Assembly (NCBI GenBank): GCA_015904045.1
Contig: JABMDG010000068.1
Location: forward strand, 32,850-41,572
Direction of reading: 5' to 3'
From: Nitrospira sp.
GTDB lineage: Bacteria > Nitrospirota > Nitrospiria > Nitrospirales > Nitrospiraceae
DNA: 8,723 bases
The notes under the pieces: model-generated
The model's input: only the letters and a program-made list of their open reading frames with translations
Told to the model about the DNA's origin: nothing
Database searches by the model: none
Translations under genes and position numbers: made by a program
In this document: positions 1 through 6,540 of the stretch, piece after piece
How positions within the stretch are numbered: the first letter of the stretch is position 1
How the letters are laid out: the number at the start of each line of letters is the position of its first letter

Positions 1-1004
1 CCCGCGCTGAACACCAGGGTATCGACGCCCCCCAGCGCCGCCGCCAATGCGCCGATCGATTTTTTGGCCTGATAACAGAACAGGGCGACGGCGTCAGCCG
101 CTCGCGAATCGCTCTGTTCCTCTTTGAGGAGGTCGCGCATATCGGCACTGATCTCCGAGACACCGAGCAAGCCTGATTCGGTGTTGACCATCCGATGAAA
201 CTGATCGGCGCTCATCCCTTCCGTTCGAGCCAGATAGGAGACAAGCCCCGGATCGAGATCCCCCGATCGGCGGCTCATCGGCATGCCGGATGTCGGGGTG
301 AATCCCATGGTCGTGTCGATCGGTTTCCCGGCCTTGACCGCCGCCATGCTCGCGCCGTTTCCAAGATGGGCCAGGATGATGCGCCCGCCCGCCTCCCCGT
401 TCCCCCCGACTCTGGCGAGTTCCTTCATCAGAAACGCGTACGACAGGCCATGAAATCCAAACCGTTGAATCCCCAGTTTCTCATACCGCCGCGGGATCGG
501 TAGGAGGCGGGCGACAGCCGGCATGTCACGGTGAAACGCCGTATCGAAACAGGCGACTTGCGGAAGCCAGGGGTATCGCCGCGCACAAGCCTCGATCAAT
601 GCGATCTCAGCAGGAAGATGTTCCGGATCGTAGGGGCTCAGCCGCTTCAGTTCCTGTATGACCATCGGCGTCACTCGTTGCGGCTCACGATAATCCCTGC
701 CGCCATGTACCACCCGATGTCCGATGGCGCGAAGCGGCGCTTGCGCATATAGGCCGTCGACGCAGGCCATGAGCATGTCGAGGCAGGACGCGTGATCGGG
801 AACATCGACCGTCCTCCGGTCGCCGCGGCTCGTACCTTCCTGCATCCATGTGAAGGTACCCTGTGGCGATCCGATGCGGTCGATCAAGCCCGACAATTCA
901 CGGACAGGACTGTCCCCGACGCGAAAAAGTGAAAACTTGAGCGTAGACGACCCGCCATTGATCACTAGAATCGAGCTGCTGCCTTCGTTACCCGAGTCGG
1001 GCAT
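1..1004 (-). CDS. ackA: Acetate kinase, partial (C-terminus beyond window edge)
   Basis: Acetate kinase interconverts acetyl phosphate + ADP and acetate + ATP in the cytoplasm. I translated the minus strand by hand: 334 uninterrupted codons from ATG at 1004 to the left edge. Family signatures appear in order: the N-terminal phosphate-binding strand INGGSSTLKF (Asn16), GHRVVHGG (95-102), FDTAFH, FGFHGLSY with the active-site His, AHLGNGAS, and RRSGDLDPG with the catalytic Arg. The last residues seen, GGVDTLVFSAG, are the usual lead-in to the GIGEN motif, so about 50-70 residues lie outside. ATG 1004 lies 17 nt inside the end of glgP and has no clear Shine-Dalgarno sequence; an in-frame GTG at 1010 is the alternative. 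The overlap suggests translational coupling to glgP. The family assignment is certain; the exact start is less so. Confidence 0.96.
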   Translation of the reverse strand, partial: MPDSGNEGSSSILVINGGSSTLKFSLFRVGDSPVRELSGLIDRIGSPQGTFTWMQEGTSRGDRRTVDVPDHASCLDMLMACVDGLYAQAPLRAIGHRVVHGGRDYREPQRVTPMVIQELKRLSPYDPEHLPAEIALIEACARRYPWLPQVACFDTAFHRDMPAVARLLPIPRRYEKLGIQRFGFHGLSYAFLMKELARVGGNGEAGGRIILAHLGNGASMAAVKAGKPIDTTMGFTPTSGMPMSRRSGDLDPGLVSYLARTEGMSADQFHRMVNTESGLLGVSEISADMRDLLKEEQSDSRAADAVALFCYQAKKSIGALAAALGGVDTLVFSA

Positions 1005-2655
1005 ACTCACCGACCAGTCGATAGGCATTGTGGAGATATTGAGCCACCATGCGCTGGGTATTGAAGAAGCCGCCGTTCAATGAAATCGCATGGCGCATGA
1101 TCTCGATAAACCCCTCACGGTTCCGATAAAAACAGGGGAGAATTTTCTCTTCGAGTTTGCGGTAGAGTTCCGCCGCATGACAGGCATCCATGCCCCCGCT
1201 CGGCTCCATACAGGCCTCCACCCGATCACCGATGGACCACCCGGTCACGTCTTCCACATGTCCTTCGATCCACCACCCATCAAGCACACTCAGACTCGGC
1301 ACGCCATTGACCGCCGCCTTCATGCCGCTGGTTCCTGAGGCCTCCATCGGCGGGAGCGGCGTATTGAGCCAAACATCCACACCGGCACACACAAGCTTGG
1401 CCAGTGTCATGTCATAGTTCGTGAGATAGGCCACAGAAATCCTGCCCCGCAAGATATCACGGAGTTCATGAACCTTGTGAATCATATCCTTGCCATTCTG
1501 GTCACGCGGATGAGCCTTGCCGCTGAAAACGATTTGGATAGGCCCGGACTGCTCGACAATCCTGGCCAACCGTTCGATGTCGTGGAAGATCAAGGCTCCC
1601 CGCTTGTATGCCGCAGCCCGCCTGGCAAATCCGATCGTCAACACATCGCGGTCGAACCCGGCATTCGTCTCCCGGTTCACATAATCAACCAAGGCCTGTT
1701 TCGCGGCCGCGTGCGCGTTCCATATTTCTTGAGCCGGAATGCTGATCGCATACCGAAGCGACAGCTGATCGCGCCGCCAGTCCGGAAGATGCCGGTCATA
1801 GAGCGTATGAAATGACGGCGCGGCCCACGTCACAGCATGAACGCCGTTGGTAATCGAGTGAATCGGGTAGCCGGGGAAGAGGCTGTGCGAGACCTCGCCG
1901 TGTTTCATGGCCACCCCGTTGACGAACCGAGAGCCGCGCAATGCCAGCTGCGTCATGTTCAAACTGTGGTCATGATCACAGGCTTTGAGCCATGTGCAGC
2001 GCCGGTCACCAAGCACTTGATGCGCCAGGTCGGGGGCAAATTGATCGTGGCCTGCCGGCACCGGGGTATGGGTCGTAAACACACATTGCTCACGGACGGC
2101 ATCGATAAGATCGGCGGGAATCGATGCTTCTTGGGCGCGGGAAGCCAGTTTCTCCTCCAGCAAAGCGAGCACGAGCAACGCTGCGTGACCTTCGTTCATA
2201 TGGAACCGTCGAATGTGACTGTGTCCAAGCGCCCGCAGCAGGCGGTATCCGACGATTCCCAGCACCGCTTCCTGGCAGAGCCGATAGTAGTCATCGCCGC
2301 CGTAGAGCAGGTCGGTCAGAGTCCTGTCCCGGGGCTGGTTCTCGGGAAGGTCCGTGTCGAGAAGGTAGACGGGCACCTCGCCGCCCGACTCACCGCGTAC
2401 GCGAAACTGCCAGGCCCCCACCTGCACGGTGCGGTTCTCGATCTCGACAGCGACACGCTGTTCCACCGGCTTGCAGAAATCGTTGATCGGCCAGGCGACC
2501 GGCTCTTCATGCTGCCAACCATGCTCATCCAGCCGTTGATAAAAATAGCCGCGCCGGTGCAACAGTGTCACCGCCACCATGGGAATGTCCAGGTCAGCAG
2601 CGGACCGAAGGGTGTCGCCCGCCAGCACACCAAGACCGCCGGCATAGGTCGGCAT
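988..2655 (-). CDS. glgP: Alpha-glucan (glycogen) phosphorylase, 5'-truncated by fusion to RND copy B
   Basis: Cytoplasmic PLP enzyme that phosphorolyses glycogen or maltodextrin to glucose-1-phosphate, of the short alpha-glucan phosphorylase type. Counting from Met at 2655 (555 aa): MPTYAGGLGVLAGD (1-14), FHMNEGHAA (151-159), THTPVPAGHD (195-204), TNGVHAVTW (269-277), phosphate-site FARRAAAYKR (343-352), and EASGTSGMKAAVNG (438-451), whose Lys446 should carry PLP. The catalytic core is therefore complete. Relatives have roughly 20 residues before MPTYAGG, a strand like YFSMEI; here that stretch is replaced by RND-permease DNA. The frame stays open up to 2763, but those 36 residues are the RND gene read out of frame and look like junk. 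No Shine-Dalgarno precedes 2655, so expression is doubtful. The TAA stop at 988-990 lies inside ackA. GlgP identity is firm; its functional state is not. Confidence 0.93.
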   Translation of the reverse strand: MPTYAGGLGVLAGDTLRSAADLDIPMVAVTLLHRRGYFYQRLDEHGWQHEEPVAWPINDFCKPVEQRVAVEIENRTVQVGAWQFRVRGESGGEVPVYLLDTDLPENQPRDRTLTDLLYGGDDYYRLCQEAVLGIVGYRLLRALGHSHIRRFHMNEGHAALLVLALLEEKLASRAQEASIPADLIDAVREQCVFTTHTPVPAGHDQFAPDLAHQVLGDRRCTWLKACDHDHSLNMTQLALRGSRFVNGVAMKHGEVSHSLFPGYPIHSITNGVHAVTWAAPSFHTLYDRHLPDWRRDQLSLRYAISIPAQEIWNAHAAAKQALVDYVNRETNAGFDRDVLTIGFARRAAAYKRGALIFHDIERLARIVEQSGPIQIVFSGKAHPRDQNGKDMIHKVHELRDILRGRISVAYLTNYDMTLAKLVCAGVDVWLNTPLPPMEASGTSGMKAAVNGVPSLSVLDGWWIEGHVEDVTGWSIGDRVEACMEPSGGMDACHAAELYRKLEEKILPCFYRNREGFIEIMRHAISLNGGFFNTQRMVAQYLHNAYRLVGEYARLG

Positions 2656-4108
2656 ACCGGCCGGAGACGAAGGCCATCGGCAGCAGCGCGGCAATGACGG
2701 TGAAGGTCGCCAGAATCGTCGGGTTGCCGACTTCATCGACGGCATAGATCGACGCCTCGTCATGGGGACGCAGGCGCAGCGTCAAATGCCGGTACGTGTT
2801 TTCGACGACGACGATGGCATCATCCACCAAAATGCCGATCGAGAAGATCAGTGCGAAGAGCGTCACCCGATTGATCGTGTAGCCGATGAGCATGGACGTA
2901 AAGAGCGTCAAGGCAAGGGTGAGGGGAATCGCAAGGGACACGACCAGGGCGGGGCGCGGCCCCAACGCGACACCAAGAAAGAGGACCACCGCGACAACGG
3001 CAATGAGGAGGTGCCACAGGAGTTCGTTGGCCTTCTCTTGCGCGGTTTCTCCGTAATCACGCGTGACCGTCACGCGCACATCCGACGGGACCGTGACACC
3101 CTTCATGTCTTCGACCTTGCGGATGACCTGCTCGGCCACCGTCACCGCGTTGGTGCCGCCCTGTTTGGCAATGGCCACGGTCACCGCCGGTGGCTCAAAC
3201 CCCTCACCCCTTACCCCTAACCCCTCACGGGCGCCGGCGGCGCCAAGACCGAACCAGACATAGCTCGTCGCCTCAGCCGGTCCGTCGATGACATCCGCGA
3301 CGTGCCGCAGATAGACCGGTCGTTGCTCGCTCACCCCGACGACCAGGCTTTCCAGATCGGCACGGGATCGAATAAATCGGCCGGTCTCCACAAGGAAACT
3401 CTGATTGCGGCTGTCGAACCGGCCGGCCGGCAAGGCTCGATTCTCTCCGCGAATGACGGCCGCGACTTGCAATGGCGTGAGCCCATAGGCCTTCAGCCTC
3501 GCCGGGTCTATCAGTACTTGTAATTCGCGCCTCCGGCCGCCGACGATGAAGCCTCCGGACGTGCCGGTAACTTTCTTGGCCTCCTCCAACACCTGCTCGG
3601 CCAACTGATGCAATTCGAATTCGCCGTACCGCTCGCTCGACAACGTCACCGTGACGATCGGAACGTCATTCACGTCCTTCGGCTTCACCAAAAAAGGTTC
3701 GGCCCCCGGCGGCAACAGGTCCTGATTCGACATCAACTTGTCGTAGAGATCAACCAGGCTCTGCTCCATCGACTGGCCGACGTAGAAGCGGACGATAATC
3801 AACGCGCCTCCGGGCCGGGAAATCGAGTAGACATACTCCACACCCTTGATCTCCGAGAGCTTCCGCTCGAACGGCTTGGTCAGTTGTTCTTCGACGATTT
3901 TGGCGGAGGCGCCGGGAAAGGGCAGCCAGACGTCGGCCATCGGCACGACGATCTGCGGCTCTTCTTCGCGCGGCGTAGCCACGATTGCGAACAGGCCCAG
4001 GAGCAGCGCCCCCAGCATGATGAGCGGAGTCAGCTTGCTCCCGATGAAGAGCGCTGCGATGCGGCCGGATAAACCGTACGGGGTGAGGGGTGAGGGGTGA
4101 GAGGTCAT
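2594..4108 (-). CDS. RND efflux permease copy B, truncated after TM5 (probable pseudogene)
   Basis: Inner-membrane, proton-driven RND (AcrB/HAE-type) permease, represented only by its N-terminal half. Residues 1-483 match copy A at about 93-94 % (roughly 30 differences by hand count). They comprise TM1 (about 28-45) with PREEEPQ just after it, the first periplasmic porter region, TM2-TM4, the VDDAIVVVEN motif in TM4 with the Asp pair of the proton relay, and TM5 ending AALLPMAFVSG. After that come 21 unrelated residues, which are glgP read in another frame, then a stop. Full-length relatives have about 1,050 residues and 12 TMs, so the second half is absent. ATG 4108 overlaps the TGA of copy A (ATGA). 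Codons 2-12 are built from TCACCCC-type heptamers, and a loop at residues 288-306 holds another such array. The paired Asp residues favour drug-type over heavy-metal-type RND pumps. Confidence 0.9.
   Translation of the reverse strand: MTSHPSPLTPYGLSGRIAALFIGSKLTPLIMLGALLLGLFAIVATPREEEPQIVVPMADVWLPFPGASAKIVEEQLTKPFERKLSEIKGVEYVYSISRPGGALIIVRFYVGQSMEQSLVDLYDKLMSNQDLLPPGAEPFLVKPKDVNDVPIVTVTLSSERYGEFELHQLAEQVLEEAKKVTGTSGGFIVGGRRRELQVLIDPARLKAYGLTPLQVAAVIRGENRALPAGRFDSRNQSFLVETGRFIRSRADLESLVVGVSEQRPVYLRHVADVIDGPAEATSYVWFGLGAAGAREGLGVRGEGFEPPAVTVAIAKQGGTNAVTVAEQVIRKVEDMKGVTVPSDVRVTVTRDYGETAQEKANELLWHLLIAVVAVVLFLGVALGPRPALVVSLAIPLTLALTLFTSMLIGYTINRVTLFALIFSIGILVDDAIVVVENTYRHLTLRLRPHDEASIYAVDEVGNPTILATFTVIAALLPMAFVSGRYADLCRRSWCAGGRHPSVRC
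2650..2668 (-). other. Fusion junction between RND copy B and glgP
   Basis: Reading down the minus strand, similarity to copy A stops at GTCTCCGGC (Val-Ser-Gly, ending at 2660) and glgP similarity starts at ATGCCGACC (2655). The two share only a few bases (CCGG) at the joint, so there is no long homology on which to recombine. The glgP frame is shifted by one base from the RND frame. Confidence 0.85.
3200..3227. repeat. Four-copy heptamer array (CCCCTCA type) inside RND copy B
   Basis: CCCCTCA, CCCCTTA, CCCCTAA, CCCCTCA in direct succession. On the coding strand it gives part of GAREGLGVRGEGFEP (residues 292-306) in a periplasmic loop just before PAVTVAIAKQ. Confidence 0.9.
4080..4107. repeat. 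GGGGTGA heptamer array covering the RND-B start codon
   Basis: Three perfect GGGGTGA units (4080-4100) followed by a degenerate GAGGTCA (4101-4107). On the coding strand it encodes the residues after the initiator Met (HPSPLTP). The ATG itself uses the last degenerate unit. Confidence 0.9.
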
Positions 4109-6462
4109 AGGAAGCGATGCATCAATGAATTATTGTCCGTCATTCGTATCTCGTGCTTGCGAGAGAGGCGAGACATGCGCGAAAGACGGGACTCGTCTCG
4201 ACCGCTTCCTCGCGGCGTGGACTCGAACAGCGCTCGGACCTCCTTTGCGACGGCGAGTTGCCGGCCGTAATCGGGCCCGTACACTTCCGCCACCAGCACC
4301 GACTGTACGGGGGGACCCGGCGGCACTTCGACGACCTTTACGTTCGCCCCATATTCGCGAGCGATGTCGTGCACCGGAGGGCGAATCCTCTGCGCGATCT
4401 CGTGGCTCTGGGCGGCACGGTCCTCCTTGGCCACGAGATTGATCTGAATGTCCGCCTCGTGCGGCAACGACCGCAGAAAGTAGTGGCGCACCAGCCCGTT
4501 GAAGTTGAAGGGAGACGCCGTGCCGACGTAGGCCTGATAGTCCCGCACCTCGGGAACGGTACGGACATAGCGGCTCAGGGCCTTGGCGGCACGGGCGGTC
4601 TCCTCCAGCGTCGTGCCTTCCGGCATGTCGATCACCAATTGGATCTCGCTTTTGTTGTCGAACGGCAGCATCTTCACGACGACGTGGCGCGTGTAAAACA
4701 AGAAACAGGACCCGACCAGCAAGAGCGCGACCACGCCCAGGACCGCATAGGCCAGGATCGGATGGGCCAGCAGCGGGGAGAGAATTCGGCGGTACAGACG
4801 CGCCGTCAAGCCGCTTTCAAGTTCCGAGTGCTGAGTGCTGAGTGCTGAGTCGCCACCGAACGTTCGATAGCAGGTCCGGCAGAACCATGGAATCACGACG
4901 AAAGCGACGAGCAGGGAATAAAACATGGCGATGGAGGCATTGATGGGAATCGGCCGCATGTAGGGGCCCATCAAGCCGGAGACGAAGGCCATGGGCAGCA
5001 GCGCGGCAATGACGGTGAAGGTCGCCAGAATCGTCGGGTTGCCGACTTCGTCGACGGCGTAGATCGACGCTTCGTCATGGGGCCGGAGGCGCAGCATCAT
5101 ATGCCGGTAAGTATTCTCGACGACGACGATGGCGTCGTCCACCAGAATGCCGATGGAAAAGATCAAGGCAAAGAGCGTCACGCGGTTAATCGTGTAGCCG
5201 ATGAGCATGGATGTAAAGAGGGTCAGGGCCAGGGTGAGGGGAATCGCGATGGACACGACCAGCGCCGGACGCGGCCCCAGTGCGACGCCGAGAAAGAGGA
5301 CAACGGCGACGATGGCGATGAGCAGATGCCACAGCAGCTCGTTGGCCTTCTCCTGCGCCGTCTCCCCGTAATCGCGGGTGACGGTCACGCGCACGTCCGC
5401 CGGAATCGTCACGCCTTTCATGTCTTCGACCTTGCGGATAACCTCCGCGGCCACCGTGACGGCATTTACACCGGCCTGTTTGGCTATCGCCACGGTCACA
5501 GCCGGGGTTTCTTCCGTGAAGCGTTCCTCGCGAAGCGTATCTCGCAATCCTTCCGGCGCTTCACGCTTCACGAGCGACGAGCGACCGGCCGATAGGCCTT
5601 CGCCGAACCAGACGTAGCTCTTGGCCTCGGCTGGCCCGTCGCTCACGCCGGCCACCTGCCGCAGATAGACGGGCCGCTGCTCATGGACTCCGACGACGAG
5701 ATTCTCCAAGTCATTGCGGGACCGGATGAAGCGGCCGGTTTCCACAAGAAAACTTTGATTGCGGCTGTCGAACCGCCCCGTCGGTAAGGCGCGATTCTCT
5801 CCGCGGATGACGGCTGCCGTTTGCAGCGGCGTCAGCCCATAGGCCTTCAGCCTCGCCGGATCGATCTCGACCTGTAATTCGCGCGCCCGGCCGCCGACGA
5901 TGAAGCCGCCTGACGTGCCGGCGACTTTCTTGGCCTCCTCCAACACCTGCTCGGCCAGCTGATGCAATTCGAATTCGCCGTACCGCTCGCTCGACAACGT
6001 CAGCGTGACGATCGGAACGTCGTTCACGTCCTTCGGCTTCACCAAAAAAGGTTCGGCCCCCGGCGGCAGCAGGTCCTGATTCGACATCAGCTTGTCGTAA
6101 AGATCGACCAGACTCTGCTCCATCGGCTGGCCGACGTAGAAACGGACAATGATCAGCGCGCCGCCCGGCCGCGAGATCGAGTAGACGTACTCCACGCCCT
6201 TGATCTCGGAGATCTTGCGTTCAAACGGCTTGGTCAGTTGCTCTTCGACGACTTTGGCGGAGGCGCCGGGAAAGGGCAGCCAGACGTCGGCCATGGGTAC
6301 GACGATCTGCGGCTCTTCTTCGCGCGGCGTGGCGACGATCGCAAACAGGCCCAGCAGCAGCGCCCCTAGCATGATGAGCGGCGTCAGCTTGCTCCCGATG
6401 AAGAGGGCGGCGATGCGGCCTGCTAAACCGTAAGGGGTGAGGGGTAAAGGGTGAGGGGTCAT
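4105..6462 (-). CDS. RND efflux permease copy A, C-terminally truncated (785 aa)
   Basis: AcrB/HAE-type RND permease that would export compounds with the adaptor encoded just upstream. Seen in 785 residues: TM1 (28-45), ATPREEEPQ (44-52), the periplasmic porter half, TM2-TM6 (about 377-527) with the Asp442-Asp443 pair in TM4, TM7 (567-590), and the start of the second periplasmic half. Homology ends near residue 750 (RALFESTP). A low-complexity tail RGSGRDESRLSRMSRLSRK and leader-like sequence follow to the stop. TM8-TM12, which supply the Lys/Thr partners of the relay in AcrB, are missing, so this is not a working pump as it stands. Two segments not shared with copy B or normal relatives are repeat-derived: residues 288-319 and 538-550 (DSALSTQHSELES). 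I chose ATG 6462 by alignment with copy B; ATG 6471 is possible. Neither has a clear Shine-Dalgarno. Confidence 0.9.
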   Translation of the reverse strand: MTPHPLPLTPYGLAGRIAALFIGSKLTPLIMLGALLLGLFAIVATPREEEPQIVVPMADVWLPFPGASAKVVEEQLTKPFERKISEIKGVEYVYSISRPGGALIIVRFYVGQPMEQSLVDLYDKLMSNQDLLPPGAEPFLVKPKDVNDVPIVTLTLSSERYGEFELHQLAEQVLEEAKKVAGTSGGFIVGGRARELQVEIDPARLKAYGLTPLQTAAVIRGENRALPTGRFDSRNQSFLVETGRFIRSRNDLENLVVGVHEQRPVYLRQVAGVSDGPAEAKSYVWFGEGLSAGRSSLVKREAPEGLRDTLREERFTEETPAVTVAIAKQAGVNAVTVAAEVIRKVEDMKGVTIPADVRVTVTRDYGETAQEKANELLWHLLIAIVAVVLFLGVALGPRPALVVSIAIPLTLALTLFTSMLIGYTINRVTLFALIFSIGILVDDAIVVVENTYRHMMLRLRPHDEASIYAVDEVGNPTILATFTVIAALLPMAFVSGLMGPYMRPIPINASIAMFYSLLVAFVVIPWFCRTCYRTFGGDSALSTQHSELESGLTARLYRRILSPLLAHPILAYAVLGVVALLLVGSCFLFYTRHVVVKMLPFDNKSEIQLVIDMPEGTTLEETARAAKALSRYVRTVPEVRDYQAYVGTASPFNFNGLVRHYFLRSLPHEADIQINLVAKEDRAAQSHEIAQRIRPPVHDIAREYGANVKVVEVPPGPPVQSVLVAEVYGPDYGRQLAVAKEVRALFESTPRGSGRDESRLSRMSRLSRKHEIRMTDNNSLMHRFL
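4156..4191 (-). repeat. Nine-base repeat, four units, in the tail of RND copy A
   Basis: On the coding strand the units are TCCCGTCTT, TCGCGCATG, TCTCGCCTC and TCTCGCAAG, encoding SRL-SRM-SRL-SRK (residues 758-769). It lies just past the point where homology to RND permeases ends. Confidence 0.7.
4826..4850. repeat. GAGTGCT heptamer array (3.6 copies) inside RND copy A
   Basis: GAGTGCT three times plus GAGT. On the coding strand it gives SALSTQHSELE (539-549), lying in the cytoplasmic stretch between TM6 and TM7. It is kept in frame. Confidence 0.92.
5532..5572. repeat. 41-bp palindromic repeat element, intragenic copy
   Basis: Arm gaagcgtatctcgcaatc, then 7 variable bases (cttccgg), then cgcttcacgcttcacg. 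Both arms match the copy at 6486-6526 base for base; only the central 7 differ. GAAGCG pairs with CGCTTC, so it can fold as a hairpin. It lies in frame within residues 288-319 of RND copy A. Confidence 0.85.
6434..6461. repeat. GGGGTGA-type heptamer array at the RND-A start
   Basis: GGGGTGA, GGGGTAA, AGGGTGA, GGGGTCA in succession. It encodes the first residues of RND copy A (TPHPLPLTP), and the ATG at 6462-6460 ends in the array, matching the arrangement at copy B. Confidence 0.9.
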
Positions 6463-6482
6463 GGGATTCATCGTTCGTGTCT

Positions 6483-6540
6483 CGTGAAGCGTATCTCGCA
6501 ATCTATCCCGCGCTTCACGCTTCACGGGGGACGCTTCACG
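6483..6540. repeat. Palindromic repeat element, intergenic copy between adaptor and RND copy A
   Basis: The 41-bp element at 6486-6526 has 18-base and 16-base arms identical to the intragenic copy. CGTGAAGCG (6483-6491) and CGCTTCACG (6511-6519) form a perfect 9-bp stem with a 19-base loop. A further CGCTTCACG at 6532-6540 covers the adaptor's stop codon. It fills nearly the whole gap between adaptor and permease. Confidence 0.85.

Noticed and set aside
1837..2697. Long plus-strand open frame (286 codons) opposite glgP
   Set aside because: Antisense to a clearly conserved phosphorylase frame; its translation has no family features and the high GC content keeps antisense frames open.
2656..2763. 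N-terminal extension of glgP to 2763
   Set aside because: These 36 codons are the RND copy B sequence read one base out of frame (Arg/Ser/Pro-rich), not phosphorylase.
3608..4072. Plus-strand open frames opposite the RND genes (also 5077-5595, 5962-6369)
   Set aside because: The same antisense frame appears opposite both paralogues simply because the coding strands are near identical; rich in Arg, His, Asp and Gln, with no recognisable protein.
3200..6540. CRISPR array
   Set aside because: Repeats are 7-9 bases in direct tandem without spacers, or a single palindromic element present twice; no cas genes.
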